Assembly: GCA_949297715.1 (NCBI GenBank)
Contig: CASFTJ010000007.1
Location: 124,001 to 188,000, forward strand
Direction of reading: 5' to 3'
DNA length: 64,000 nucleotides
DNA from: an uncultured bacterium
GTDB taxonomy: Bacteria > Cyanobacteriota > Vampirovibrionia > Gastranaerophilales > Gastranaerophilaceae
Shown here: piece by piece, positions 1 to 9,267 of the stretch
Numbering within the stretch: position 1 is the stretch's first letter
Layout: each line of letters starts with the position of its first letter
Program-made: the position numbers and the translations under genes
Notes under the pieces: model-generated
Databases searched by the model: none
Told to the model about the DNA's origin: nothing
What the model saw: the letters and a program-made list of their open reading frames with translations, nothing else

Positions 1-1287
1 GAAGATGTTTTAGAGGCTGTTGTGGATTTAATTCCGCCTCCCGTTGATACAACGGAAAAACCTTTGAGAGCATTGGTTTTTGACAGTGCTTATGACCAGT
101 ATTTGGGAACTTTGTGCTTTTTCAAGATTATTGACGGTAAAATGCGTATGGGCGATAAAGTTAAGTTTATGGCATCGGGCAAGGAGTATGAAATTGTCGA
201 ATTAGGGTATCTTACACCATCAAGAGTGCAGGTGGATGAACTTGTTTGCGGTGATGTAGGATATTTTGCAGGATCAATTAAAGAATTGACAAGGTTTGTC
301 GGTGATACCGTGACAACAGTTGAAAATCCTGCTTTAGAACCGCTACCTGGGTATAAGGAAGCACTTCCGATGGTATTTTCAGGGATGTATCCTGTAGATA
401 ATGACGATTATCACGATTTGAAAGAAGCATTGGAAAAACTTAAACTGAATGACAGCAGTATTACATTTGAGCCTGAAACCTCAAGTGCATTAGGTTTTGG
501 CTTCAGATGCGGATTTTTAGGGATGCTTCACATGGAAATTGCTCAGGAGCGTTTGGAAAGAGAATACAATCTTTCCCTTGTAACAACCGCACCTTCGGTA
601 GTTTACCATGTTTATAAAACAAACGGTGAAATGATTGAAATTGACAACCCTGCAAATCTTCCGCCCGCACAATACAGAGATTATATTGAAGAACCCTACG
701 TAAGAGTTCAGATAATTACCCCGAACGATTACGTCGGAACTTTGATGGAGCTTTCTCAAGCAAAGCGCGGAATTTTTATAAATATGCACTATATAGATAA
801 AGTTCGTGCAAGCCTTGAATATCAAATACCTTTAAGTGAAGTTATAACAGACTTTTACGACCAATTAAAATCCCGTTCGAAAGGTTATGCGAGCATGGAT
901 TACGAATTTTGCGACTACAAGCGTTCAAAACTTGTAAAACTGGATATAATGCTTGCAGGCGAAATAGTGGATGCATTATCCGTAATCTGCCATGAAGACA
1001 GTGCTTATTATATCGGACAAAAATTAACGGCAAAATTAAAAGACATAATACCCCGCCAGCTTTTTGAGGTTCCGATACAGGCAGCAATAGGCGGCAGAGT
1101 AATCGCCAGAACAAATATTAAAGCAATGCGCAAGAATGTTCTTGATAAATGCTACGGCGGCGACATTTCAAGGAAACGCAAACTTCTGGAAAAACAGAAA
1201 AAAGGTAAAAAGCGTATGAAATCTGTCGGACGTGTAGAAGTTCCGCAAGAAGCATTTATGGCGGTTCTTAGTCTTGATGAAGATTAA
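1..1287 (+). CDS. lepA: Elongation factor 4 (LepA), 3' part, cut by the window start
   Basis: LepA is a ribosome-associated translational GTPase that back-translocates or remodels stalled ribosomes. The reading frame is open from base 1, so the N-terminal G domain lies outside the window and about 428 residues are visible. Seen here are the domain II start (EAVV..IPPP, then [15 protein letters not shown]), the EF-G-like segment [20 protein letters not shown], and the LepA-specific C-terminal domain ending in [20 protein letters not shown] and [12 protein letters not shown]. That Lys-rich tail separates LepA from EF-G. A GTG at 22 is internal and is not the real start. No clear terminator follows; the next gene is convergent. 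Confidence 0.97.
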   Translation, partial: EDVLEAVVDLIPPPVDTTEKPLRALVFDSAYDQYLGTLCFFKIIDGKMRMGDKVKFMASGKEYEIVELGYLTPSRVQVDELVCGDVGYFAGSIKELTRFVGDTVTTVENPALEPLPGYKEALPMVFSGMYPVDNDDYHDLKEALEKLKLNDSSITFEPETSSALGFGFRCGFLGMLHMEIAQERLEREYNLSLVTTAPSVVYHVYKTNGEMIEIDNPANLPPAQYRDYIEEPYVRVQIITPNDYVGTLMELSQAKRGIFINMHYIDKVRASLEYQIPLSEVITDFYDQLKSRSKGYASMDYEFCDYKRSKLVKLDIMLAGEIVDALSVICHEDSAYYIGQKLTAKLKDIIPRQLFEVPIQAAIGGRVIARTNIKAMRKNVLDKCYGGDISRKRKLLEKQKKGKKRMKSVGRVEVPQEAFMAVLSLDED

Positions 1288-1341
1288 TATATAAACATAG
1301 AAATTTATATAATCTATATATAATATAGAATTAGATTTTTA

Positions 1342-1563
1342 TTAAATATCAAACCCTCTTTTCATAGCCTCACGTGTTACGTCAATTCTGCTTTCAACGT
1401 GGAATTTGTCGATGATAGCGCTGACGTGAGCTTTTACAGTTGATAATGAGATAGATAATTTTCTTGCAATTACAGGGTTGCTGTCCCCGCCGATAACACA
1501 TTTTAATACCTCTTTTTGCCTATTTGTTAAGTGAATATCTTCCATATCCTCATTTTCCTGCAC
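1342..1563 (-). CDS. Stand-alone LuxR/GerE-type HTH protein (73 aa)
   Basis: The whole protein is essentially one GerE DNA-binding domain: LTNRQKEVLKCVIGGDSNPVIARKL, then SISLSTVKAHVSAIIDKFHV. There is no receiver, PAS or autoinducer domain. A GTG start at 1563 follows AAGGAG at a rather long distance. An internal ATG at 1545 would give 67 aa and leave the domain intact. Such HTH-only proteins may act as constitutive regulators or as partners of larger LuxR proteins; the target is unknown. A second, even shorter one lies at 16026-16190. The family call is firm, the role is not. Confidence 0.85.
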   Translation of the reverse strand: MQENEDMEDIHLTNRQKEVLKCVIGGDSNPVIARKLSISLSTVKAHVSAIIDKFHVESRIDVTREAMKRGFDI

Positions 1564-1697
1564 AGCTAATTTTCTCTCCTTATTTAAATTGTTAAATTTA
1601 TACTATCAAAATATAGCCGAATTCATATTAGCCACAAGTCTAATTTTTCTTGTAAGTGCTTGATATGGAAGGCTAGCAAGGCGAAAATAAATGACTA

Positions 1698-1839
1698 ATT
1701 GTAAACAAATGTTACAAATATTTTAAAAATATATATGATTAACGCAATTTGTATATCAAAAAATACTTTATATATACAAGAGATGATTAAGAGTATTTAA
1801 TAGGAACGAGTATAAAAATCTATGATTGTAAACAATTGT
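1698..1839 (+). repeat. Two direct copies of ATTGTAAACAAWTGT around an upstream region
   Basis: ATTGTAAACAAATGT (1698-1712) and ATTGTAAACAATTGT (1825-1839) lie either side of the promoter-like element at 1744-1780, between two divergent genes. The second copy contains a near-palindrome, ACAATTGT. They look like paired operator sites, but no regulator can be assigned from sequence. The rest of 1564-1934 shows no coding potential. Confidence 0.45.
1744..1780 (+). promoter_or_regulatory. 37-bp promoter-like element, copy 1 (GCAATTT-N10-AAATACTTTATATATACAAG)
   Basis: GCAATTT is followed by exactly 10 bases and then AAATACTTTATATATACAAG. The same arrangement with the same spacing occurs at 20752-20788 and, on the minus strand, at 52090-52126, each time upstream of an orphan gene. 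Here the downstream gene starts about 155 bases away, so a long leader would be expected. The TATATA part could be a -10 box, but GCAATT is not a standard -35. Confidence 0.6.
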
Positions 1840-1934
1840 AAAAAGACTTGAAAAAATGCTAAAGATTATTAATACATGAACCGATTAGATGTATGTGAGT
1901 AATTAAGAAAAAGAAAAAGAAAAGGAGAATTGCG

Positions 1935-2297
1935 ATGACAACTTATGGAAATTACGGAGATTACGGATTTAAAAACAACAGTATTTATCAACCGAATAAG
2001 GTGCAAAGCGGTGAAGTAAAGAAAACCGATAGCGCACCGGCTGAAACAATTGATTTTTCAAATAATGATAACAAAGAAGTCGGTTTTGATTTGTTGACAC
2101 AAAATGCAGGATCAGCTTATGGAAAGGCCTTAACATTATCAACAAATGTTCAGATAAACAAAGCTTTTACACAAGGATTAAATGACAAAGAGCTTGCATT
2201 TTTACAGAAAGAATTAAATAAACCTGGTGCAGGTTCAATAAGAGAATTTGGTGCAGGAATGTATAATGCATTAGAAGCAACAGCTGAGTTTTCATAA
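1935..2297 (+). CDS. Uncharacterised 120-aa protein
   Basis: I do not recognise a family. The ATG is preceded by a good AAAAGGAG ribosome site. The N-terminal third is Tyr/Asn/Gly-rich and polar (TTYGNYGDYGFKNNSIYQ) and looks disordered. The C-terminal half is helical, with NDKELAFLQKELNKPGAGSI. There is no signal peptide or membrane segment. It is monocistronic, between an upstream 37-bp element and a downstream terminator, and may be a lineage-restricted cytosolic or appendage protein. Confidence 0.75.
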   Translation: MTTYGNYGDYGFKNNSIYQPNKVQSGEVKKTDSAPAETIDFSNNDNKEVGFDLLTQNAGSAYGKALTLSTNVQINKAFTQGLNDKELAFLQKELNKPGAGSIREFGAGMYNALEATAEFS

Positions 2298-2409
2298 AAG
2301 AGTTTAGCTATTTAAAAAAATAATAAATTTTTATTTAGTAAATAGATAATCGCATTTCAAATTTTCATTTTAAAACTTATAAATCTACATTTACTCACAC
2401 AAATTTTTT

Positions 2410-2440
2410 AGGCGCTTTAAAAAGGCGCCTTTTAATTTTT
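2410..2440 (+). terminator. Rho-independent terminator
   Basis: AGGCGC, a 9-base spacer and GCGCCT are followed by a T-rich run (TTTTAATTTTT). It closes the transcript of the 120-aa gene and insulates the dnaG promoter. Confidence 0.75.
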
Positions 2441-2455
2441 TATTCTGACAAATTT

Positions 2456-2483
2456 TTGCTAATAAATTTATTGATGTTAAAAT
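2456..2483 (+). promoter_or_regulatory. Likely sigma-70 promoter for dnaG-rpoD
   Basis: TTGCTA (2456-2461), 16 bases, TAAAAT (2478-2483), then 16 bases to the dnaG start. The position just after the preceding terminator fits. Both boxes depart slightly from consensus. Confidence 0.5.
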
Positions 2484-2499
2484 GTAATTACGGTGATTT

Positions 2500-4401
2500 A
2501 TGGCAGAAACATTTCAGGAATTAATAGCTCAAATTAAAGACAGACTTGACATTGTAGAAGTAGTGTCAAAGGAAGTTATATTAAAAAAACAGGGAAATCA
2601 TTATTGGGGTTTGTGTCCATTTCACAAAGAAAAGACGCCCTCTTTTTCAGTGAATCCGAAATTAGGGATTTACAAATGTTTTAGCTGCGGGGCAGGCGGA
2701 GATGCGCTTTCTTTTATTCAAAAAACGAGGAATTTAGAATTTTACCCGATGATATTGGAGCTGGCTGAACAATTGGGAATTAAAGTCCCAAGACAGTTTG
2801 ACAAGTCCGAATCAAAGGATTTGAAAAAAAACATGCTTAAAGCGACAAAAGAAGCGGCAGAATTTTATAATGACCTTCTTTTAAATCACAAGAATCCTGA
2901 AATAAATGCGGCGTTTGAATATTTACAAAGTCGTGGAATTACAAGGGATATTATAAAAAAATATTGCCTTGGAGTTGCGCCTAAATCTTTTTCGACGCTT
3001 TATGATATTTTGAAAAAAGACTATTCAAATGAAGTTCTGGAAAAAGCGGGAATTATTATGGAAAGTCGAGAAGCCGGAAAATATATTGACCGTTTTCGCA
3101 ATCGTATAATAATTCCTATTCAAAATGAAATCGGGGATTACGTAGCATTTGGTGCAAGAACAATGGAAAAAGACGGTCAGCCAAAGTATTTGAATTCATC
3201 TGATTCCATGATTTATAACAAAAGTAAGGTTTTGTACGGGCTTTATACAGCACGGGATGCCATAAAAGAAGAAGACGGCGTAATATTGATGGAAGGATAT
3301 TTTGATGTAATATCAGCGCAGGCGCATGGGGTAGAAAATGCAGTTGCAGCTTGCGGAACGGCGTTGACTTCTGAGCATGTGAAGCTATTATCAAGATACA
3401 CAAAATCAAGAAGAATTTATCTATCATTTGATACGGACAGTGCAGGGCAAAAAGCAACCGGCCGAGGGGCTGAAATTATAAAAGAAGCTTTTTCGGGTTT
3501 AGGAAACGTAAAGCAGTTTGATGAAAGTTACATTTCAACCTCTGATGATAAGTATGCTTGTGAAATTCGAGTGGTTTGTCCGCCAGAAGGTAAGGATCCG
3601 GATGAATTTATACGGACAATAGGTGCAGACAGCTTTAAGCAGATAGTAGAAAATGCGCCTTTGTTAATAGATTTTCAGCTTAATAGTATTTTGAAGCACA
3701 AAAAAGATATAAATTCCCCGCTTGAAAAAACAAGATTTGTAAAAGAAATAATACCGATATTGCAGGAAATAAACAATGATATAGTTCGTACGGAATACAT
3801 AAAAATGGTCGCAACAGCACTTAATATAGATGAAAAAGCTTTGGCTCTGGAGGTTCGGCGTCATAAAACCACTGCAGGTGTGCAGGATACAGCAGAAACT
3901 AAAAGTATTACTAAAATTGTAACAAAAAATGTAACAGTTTTGGAAAAAGCGCAAAAAAATTTATTGAGTGTTTTTTTAGTACCTGACAGTCACTTTTCAT
4001 TTGCCCAAATAAACGAAATGATAGGTGATACTGCGTTTTTGGATGAAACGTTAATAAATGTAAAATCTACAATTGACAAATTAATATGTACCGTAAATAA
4101 TGTAAAGGAATTGATTGAAAATTTATATACGGAATACCGCGAGAGTCCTGATATACAGGCAGTTTTGGCGGATTTAGCGGCGATTTCAGAAACTTTCACC
4201 AATTTAGATCCCAAAGACTTTCAAACAATAATTGAGGAAAATAAAAATAAAATAAACGAGTGTCAGAGGGAAAAAGAAAAAGAAAATTTACGGAAATTAT
4301 ATATAAATGCTGTTGACGATGATACACAAGCCCTAAAAATCCAAATGCAGCTTAGAGATAAGATAAATAAAAGGTTAAATTCGGAGAAAATTAATGACTA
4401 A
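2500..4401 (+). CDS. dnaG: DNA primase DnaG
   Basis: DnaG makes RNA primers for lagging-strand synthesis. The 633-residue protein has the CHC2 zinc finger (C39-P-F-H42 ... C60-x2-C63) followed by GAGGDAL, a central catalytic core ([18 protein letters not shown]), and a TOPRIM domain with EGYFDV near residue 265 and [11 protein letters not shown] near 308. A long C-terminal region holds the expected helicase-binding part. The stop overlaps the rpoD start by 8 bases, so the two are translationally coupled; dnaG-rpoD is a classic macromolecular synthesis operon. A GGTGA element precedes the ATG. Confidence 0.97.
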   Translation: MAETFQELIAQIKDRLDIVEVVSKEVILKKQGNHYWGLCPFHKEKTPSFSVNPKLGIYKCFSCGAGGDALSFIQKTRNLEFYPMILELAEQLGIKVPRQFDKSESKDLKKNMLKATKEAAEFYNDLLLNHKNPEINAAFEYLQSRGITRDIIKKYCLGVAPKSFSTLYDILKKDYSNEVLEKAGIIMESREAGKYIDRFRNRIIIPIQNEIGDYVAFGARTMEKDGQPKYLNSSDSMIYNKSKVLYGLYTARDAIKEEDGVILMEGYFDVISAQAHGVENAVAACGTALTSEHVKLLSRYTKSRRIYLSFDTDSAGQKATGRGAEIIKEAFSGLGNVKQFDESYISTSDDKYACEIRVVCPPEGKDPDEFIRTIGADSFKQIVENAPLLIDFQLNSILKHKKDINSPLEKTRFVKEIIPILQEINNDIVRTEYIKMVATALNIDEKALALEVRRHKTTAGVQDTAETKSITKIVTKNVTVLEKAQKNLLSVFLVPDSHFSFAQINEMIGDTAFLDETLINVKSTIDKLICTVNNVKELIENLYTEYRESPDIQAVLADLAAISETFTNLDPKDFQTIIEENKNKINECQREKEKENLRKLYINAVDDDTQALKIQMQLRDKINKRLNSEKIND

Positions 4402-5497
4402 AAAAAGACAACCCAACTCTTCAATTGTCAGTATTTTAGATGATGATAATCTTAACATTCCTGATATTGATGAGGATTCTTCACTTGACAATGAAAATGA
4501 CGATGTAAATTACATGAACATGGACATAAGCACTGATAATATCGAAGATATTGTAACTGCTAAAATTGACAATAAAATGAATCTTGATGAAATCTACACG
4601 ATGAATTCGACAGAAGAAGACGAAAATTCAAATGATTTTGAACTTCCTAAAGGTATAGCTGTAGATGATCCTGTAAGATTATATTTAAGAGAAATTGGGA
4701 GAATCAAACTTCTTTCGGCAAATGAAGAAATAGAATTGGCAAGAAAGATATTAGAAGGCGGTACTCCCGGAGCAATCGCAAAAAGAAAACTTGTACAGGC
4801 AAACTTAAGATTAGTTGTAAGTATTGCTAAAAAATATGTAGGTCGCGGCATGTTGTTCTTGGATTTAATTCAGGAAGGGAATTTGGGTTTGATAAGAGCA
4901 GCAGAAAAGTTTGACCATGAAAGAGGTTTCAAATTTTCGACTTATGCAACATGGTGGATAAGACAGGCAATAACAAGAGCGATTGCGGATCAAGCAAGAA
5001 CGATTCGTATACCTGTTCACATGGTAGAAACAATAAATAAACTTAAAAAAGTAACACGTCGCTTGGCGCAGGAACTTTCAAGAAAGCCGACCGAAGATGA
5101 ACTTGCAATAGAGATGAATGTATCAATTCCGAAATTGCGAGAAATTATAAAAATAGCGCAAGAGCCTTTGTCTTTAGAAACGCCGATAGGCAAAGAAGAA
5201 GACAGCCGTTTGGGTGATTTTATAGAAGATAAAGAAGCAGATGCACCGATTAAGACAGTAGCATCGGAACTTTTAAGAGAAGATTTAGCGGAAGTTTTAT
5301 GCACGTTATCACCCAGAGAACGTGATGTATTAAGATTACGTTTTGGTATGGACGATGGCCGCCAAAGAACGTTGGAAGAAGTCGGACAGTTGTTTGGTGT
5401 TACCAGAGAACGTATCAGACAAATTGAAGCTAAAGCGTTAAGAAAACTTCGTCATCCGAACAGAAGTAAGCGCTTAAGAGAATATGTAGAATCATAG
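4394..5497 (+). CDS. rpoD: Principal sigma factor RpoD (sigma-70)
   Basis: This protein directs RNA polymerase to housekeeping promoters. It has 367 residues, with an acidic Asp/Asn-rich N-terminus (about residues 1-90) in place of a full region 1.1. Region 1.2 follows ([16 protein letters not shown]), then region 2 with [20 protein letters not shown] (the -10 recognition helix), region 3, and region 4 with [20 protein letters not shown] (the -35 recognition HTH). There is no large non-conserved insert, as in cyanobacterial group 1 sigmas. It overlaps dnaG by 8 bases and is followed by a strong terminator. Confidence 0.97.
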   Translation: MTKKRQPNSSIVSILDDDNLNIPDIDEDSSLDNENDDVNYMNMDISTDNIEDIVTAKIDNKMNLDEIYTMNSTEEDENSNDFELPKGIAVDDPVRLYLREIGRIKLLSANEEIELARKILEGGTPGAIAKRKLVQANLRLVVSIAKKYVGRGMLFLDLIQEGNLGLIRAAEKFDHERGFKFSTYATWWIRQAITRAIADQARTIRIPVHMVETINKLKKVTRRLAQELSRKPTEDELAIEMNVSIPKLREIIKIAQEPLSLETPIGKEEDSRLGDFIEDKEADAPIKTVASELLREDLAEVLCTLSPRERDVLRLRFGMDDGRQRTLEEVGQLFGVTRERIRQIEAKALRKLRHPNRSKRLREYVES

Positions 5498-5508
5498 TCA
5501 TAGTGTAT

Positions 5509-5536
5509 AGCCTCTAAAAAAGAGGCTTTTCTTTTG
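5509..5536 (+). terminator. Rho-independent terminator after rpoD
   Basis: AGCCTCT, a loop of five A, AGAGGCT, then TTTCTTTT. It ends the dnaG-rpoD operon 12 bases after the rpoD stop. Confidence 0.9.
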
Positions 5537-5599
5537 TAATTTTATTGACTTTTTAAGTTAAGTCCATTATTATTTTTATTATAAGAAGAAGGATTGCTT

Positions 5600-6379
5600 A
5601 TGTATAAAAAGATAGTCTGTACCTTTTTGTTAATGACGTTAATCCTTTGCGGTTGCGGCAAAAAGAAGTATGAAAGTACATTACAGGCGGCTATAGACAG
5701 AAAAAAACTTATAATAGGTGTGCGAGTAGATGCAAAACCGTTTGGTTTTATAGGTAAAGACGGATATAATTACGGTTTGGATGTTGATTTGGGATCATAT
5801 ATAGCAAGAGCATTATTAAACAAATATGACAATGCAGTAGAGTATGTTCCGGTAACAGCGCAGAACAGAATTTCGGTATTGAATGCCGGAAAAGTTGATA
5901 TGCTGATAGCAGCAATGTCAATAACCGATAACCGTAAAAAGATAATGGATTTTTCAGTACCGTATTATGAAGCTGGACAGGCTGTAATGGTGCAGTATTG
6001 GAGTAAAATACAATCCTTAAAAGAATTGGATGGAAAAAGAGTAATAATAGTATACGGCTCAACAGGTGAAGGCAGTGTAAGACGAGCTTTACCATCAGCC
6101 ACGGTTATCGGATATAAGAATTATGATAAAGCAGTTGCGGCATTAAAAGCAGGCGAAGCGGAAGCGATAATAGCTGATGATTCGGTGTTGTTACCGTATG
6201 TATACGATGACAAAACTTTGAAACTATTGCCGGGAAGATATTCAGTTGAACCATATGCAATAGCTTTCAGAAAAGGAAAAGAGTCACAAAAGTTACGTGA
6301 ATTTGTAGACTTTTTTCTAATGGATTATGCACAATCAGGTAAATTAATAAAGTTACAACAAAAATGGGGAGTAAGGTAA
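5600..6379 (+). CDS. Amino-acid-type solute-binding lipoprotein (SBP_bac_3)
   Basis: This looks like the extracytoplasmic receptor of an ABC importer for polar amino acids. The start is ATG at 5600, seven bases after AAGAAGAAGGA; a TTG two codons upstream is less likely. The lipobox LCGC places the lipid anchor at Cys19. The SBP_3 fold is clear: LIIGVRVDAKPFGF, then GLDVDLGSYIARAL, DMLIAAMSITDNRKKIMDFS (the family signature) and AIIADDSVLLPY. No permease or ATPase gene is next to it, so its partner must be elsewhere or it acts as a sensor. It overlaps the next start by one base (TAATG). Confidence 0.9.
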   Translation: MYKKIVCTFLLMTLILCGCGKKKYESTLQAAIDRKKLIIGVRVDAKPFGFIGKDGYNYGLDVDLGSYIARALLNKYDNAVEYVPVTAQNRISVLNAGKVDMLIAAMSITDNRKKIMDFSVPYYEAGQAVMVQYWSKIQSLKELDGKRVIIVYGSTGEGSVRRALPSATVIGYKNYDKAVAALKAGEAEAIIADDSVLLPYVYDDKTLKLLPGRYSVEPYAIAFRKGKESQKLREFVDFFLMDYAQSGKLIKLQQKWGVR

Positions 6380-6753
6380 TGACAAAGAAAAACGTATTAA
6401 TTGGATTTGGCGTAGTAATAGCAGTAATTGTAATAGGACTTGGTATATTTGCTTATATGCAAAACCAGAAGCTATTTACAAACATATCTTGCAATGGAGA
6501 AAATGGCAAGTGTGCATATATTGTAAAAACAGGACTTGGAGCTGTTCTTACCGGCAGAGATTTTACTAAAGAAAATGTTGTACAGTGCAGTATTGAAAAC
6601 TCAAAGACACCTTCAGTATATGAATTGCATTTAATGTTGAACAACATTAATAATCAGATAGTACTAAAATCAAAAAATAAAGAAAAAATTACTGATGTAT
6701 GTACAGGCATAAGAGAAAATAGAACATTTATATACGAATTCAGACATAAATAA
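6379..6753 (+). CDS. Membrane-anchored small protein with periplasmic domain (124 aa)
   Basis: The start at 6379 shares one base with the stop of the binding-protein gene and follows GGAGTAAGG; an ATG at 6364 would also be in frame. One N-terminal membrane helix (VLIGFGVVIAVIVIGLGIFA) is followed by a roughly 95-residue exported domain with four cysteines (SCNGENGKCAY, VVQCS, DVCTG), which could form two disulfides. The family is not recognised. The coupling suggests co-expression with the upstream lipoprotein. Confidence 0.75.
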   Translation: MTKKNVLIGFGVVIAVIVIGLGIFAYMQNQKLFTNISCNGENGKCAYIVKTGLGAVLTGRDFTKENVVQCSIENSKTPSVYELHLMLNNINNQIVLKSKNKEKITDVCTGIRENRTFIYEFRHK

Positions 6754-7395
6754 TTATTCAGCTTCTTTAAGAATAACGATAACTGATTCGATTTCATTTT
6801 TCAAATATTCAAGCTGCCGGTCAATGTTTTCAGAATTGTAAACTTTGCCGGTGCCTGAATATGCGAGATATGGCTTATATCTTTCGGCTTCAGTTCTCAA
6901 ATTTGAAACGGTATTAGCTCGAAGGCTTAATTCTAAAAGTTTTTGATAACTTATATAAAAGCTTTCGGGCTTATTTGAATATTTATCTCTGAAATAATCA
7001 GCGTGTTTTTTAAAGAAGTAAACTTTGGCAGCAAATTTTTGGACATCTTCCCGATTTTCGATAGAGTCGTAAATTTTTTCCAATATAAGAATAAATTCAT
7101 TAAGGTCATTAATATACGGGCTGGTTTTATCCGGTTTAAGTATAATATTGACAAAAGAAGGATCATCTCTTGGAATAGGCCGTAATTCATTTTCACTATG
7201 AAATTGTCGGGTTTTATCAAATATAGGAGCGCTTTGAGAAGGTTCCGGCGGCTCATATTCTTTTGTCAGATTTGGAAGCGTGCCAAGATAACCTTTGCCT
7301 TCGGTGTCATCGGTGGTATCATTTTGCCAGAAGAACGCAAAAGACGGATTTATTGAAAATATTAAGGCTGCCAGCAAAATTAAATACTTTTTCAT
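6754..7395 (-). CDS. Exported protein of unknown function (213 aa)
   Basis: A signal peptide (MKKYLILLAALIFSINPSFA, cleavage after SFA) leads into a polar, proline-rich stretch and then a helical C-terminal domain (EFILILEKIYDSIENREDVQ; QLEYLKNEIESVIVILKEAE). There is no lipobox Cys. The gene abuts the convergent gene at 6753 without a spacer. No family is recognised. Confidence 0.8.
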   Translation of the reverse strand: MKKYLILLAALIFSINPSFAFFWQNDTTDDTEGKGYLGTLPNLTKEYEPPEPSQSAPIFDKTRQFHSENELRPIPRDDPSFVNIILKPDKTSPYINDLNEFILILEKIYDSIENREDVQKFAAKVYFFKKHADYFRDKYSNKPESFYISYQKLLELSLRANTVSNLRTEAERYKPYLAYSGTGKVYNSENIDRQLEYLKNEIESVIVILKEAE

Positions 7396-7470
7396 ACCAT
7401 GATTATAATGTTTTGTGAGAAAAAATCATCATTTGTTTAAACCAATTTAAGGTGCAAGTTAGTTTACGGA

Positions 7471-8562
7471 TTATTCTGAAATTCTGTCAAGTTCTATGGT
7501 ATTTCGTATAATTGAGTGCGCTGCAAGCAGAAGATAGGGGCTTATTTCTGTTGTGTGCGACATATTTATTTTAGCATTTGTAACTTCAGGTTTTGGAGTA
7601 TTTTCAGATGATTTTTTAGTATCAAAAGAGATTATGGATTGCATAGAATAGTTTTTTTGTTCACTTTGAAGCCGGAGCATAAGTTCATCTTTTGGAAATT
7701 TTTCGTCACATTCAATGTTTATTTGGACGGAATTTGAGGTTTCAAGAAAAACAATAGCTTTAACGATTCCGTAATTTACAGTTGTAATTGTAATAATTAA
7801 AAGACTTTCGTCATCTGAACCGCTTTCGCTTGATGTTTCTACGTCAAGATCAAAACCGACGCCTTCATGGAGCGGAAGCCACGGAAGATAAAGCAGCATA
7901 AGAGTTTTTAAGGTTTGTGCGGGGTTTTCGGTTGAAGCAAGCGCAATACTTGCGTTAATAAGCTTTGCGGTATCTTTAAGCTGAGTTAAGTCGCTTACGC
8001 CGTTTTTGGAAGCGGCAGTCATTGCAAGAATAAGCTTTGTAATCGCGTCTTTTCCGTTAATTTGAATAAGGGTTGAAATATCTGCGATATTGATAAGCAT
8101 ATTAGGTGAGATTTGGAGATTTTTCAAAGAATTAGCAAGTTGTCCGTTCATTTGAGTTTTCAACATTGCGTTAATTTCGGTAGTTGAAAGTCCTTGAAGC
8201 TGGGCTAAAATTTGAGCTTGAGTTTGAGTGAGAAGATTTCTTCTTGCAGCCATTTGCTGTTCAAAAAGTCTGTTAAATTGGATTTGGTTAAGATTTTTTT
8301 GAAGCATGAACATAAGTTCGTTCAAATTCTTAGGTAATTTCATCAAATCCTTTATATAAATTGAGCGATCAGCACTTGAAAGGTTTCCCATTTGGATATT
8401 AGCGGAAGAAGCCGAAGTAAAATTTGTTTGATTTGTAGAATTTGCAGAGGCAGAAGTATTTGCTGGAATATTCTGCTGACTTGTATTATTTACAGATGTC
8501 GGTGTTATGGGTTTGTAGTTAATATATTTTGCAATGAAATTACTGAGATTTAAATTTTCCAT
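7471..8562 (-). CDS. Large unknown protein with Asn/Thr/Ser-rich N-terminus (363 aa)
   Basis: Residues 1-60 are low-complexity (Asn, Thr, Ser, Ala) and probably unstructured. About 75-210 is helical and Gln/Leu-rich (LLTQTQAQILAQLQGLSTTE). About 225-310 forms a beta-rich domain (LPWLPLHEGVGFDLDVE ... IVKAIVFLETSNSVQINIEC). A helical tail ends the protein. The layout (disordered, helical, then a small beta domain near the C-terminus) loosely recalls FliK-type length-control proteins, but there is no flagellar gene here and the resemblance is weak. Function unknown. Confidence 0.7.
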   Translation of the reverse strand: MENLNLSNFIAKYINYKPITPTSVNNTSQQNIPANTSASANSTNQTNFTSASSANIQMGNLSSADRSIYIKDLMKLPKNLNELMFMLQKNLNQIQFNRLFEQQMAARRNLLTQTQAQILAQLQGLSTTEINAMLKTQMNGQLANSLKNLQISPNMLINIADISTLIQINGKDAITKLILAMTAASKNGVSDLTQLKDTAKLINASIALASTENPAQTLKTLMLLYLPWLPLHEGVGFDLDVETSSESGSDDESLLIITITTVNYGIVKAIVFLETSNSVQINIECDEKFPKDELMLRLQSEQKNYSMQSIISFDTKKSSENTPKPEVTNAKINMSHTTEISPYLLLAAHSIIRNTIELDRISE

Positions 8563-8745
8563 AAAAGTAATTATACTTATTTTTTAAACTTTGTCTACTA
8601 AAGAAGTGCAAGTCGGAGAGGGAAAATTATCTTAATCATAGAAAATTAGTTTAATGCAAAGAGAAATTTTTATGGTAGAATATATAAGAAATGAACTTTT
8701 TTGTTCTGTAAATCGTTATAATTTTGCAGGAAAAAGGAGAAAATA

Positions 8746-9228
8746 ATGAAAAAATTTTTATCAATAGTATTTTTATTCGGGATATTTTTAACAACAGGAT
8801 TAAGCGCATTGGCAGATGATGCAGCAGATGCAAAGGCATTTTTTGAAAGTTATGTAAATGCGGCAAACAATTACAGTCCGACGATAGAAAGTATGTATTC
8901 GCCAAAAGCAAAGATTATAAGACAGGTTGTAAAGCCTGACGGGGGTTTAGTTGATGTAACGACAGATACCGCAACTTATATGAAGCAGATGAAGCTAGGC
9001 CAAGCGGGTGCAAAACTTAGAAAATACAAAAATAATTATTCAAATATAACAGTAACGAAAGCAGGCGATGGATATAAAGTAAGTTCACTTCGCCAGCCGT
9101 CAGGTGAAACTTATAAGCTCAAAACTTACATGATAGTAAAGAAACAGCCTGATGGGAAATGGCTTATAACAGAAGAAATGATGCAGACAAAACAGCAGGT
9201 ATTTCTTAAATACGCTGACAAAAAATAG
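8746..9228 (+). CDS. Secreted NTF2/SnoaL-like protein (160 aa)
   Basis: A signal peptide ends at ALA-D (residue 23-24). The mature part begins with the helix AADAKAFFESYVNAANNYSP, followed by strands and the ending KPDGKWLITEEMMQT. That order is typical of NTF2-like folds, where W-x-I-x-x-E closes the sheet. A very good AAAAAGGAG site precedes the ATG. It lies 39 bases upstream of aroC but is probably functionally unrelated. The periplasmic ligand is unknown. Confidence 0.75.
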   Translation: MKKFLSIVFLFGIFLTTGLSALADDAADAKAFFESYVNAANNYSPTIESMYSPKAKIIRQVVKPDGGLVDVTTDTATYMKQMKLGQAGAKLRKYKNNYSNITVTKAGDGYKVSSLRQPSGETYKLKTYMIVKKQPDGKWLITEEMMQTKQQVFLKYADKK

Positions 9229-9267
9229 ATTTATTTAAGATTAAAGGTTAAGCAGAAAGGTAGAAAT

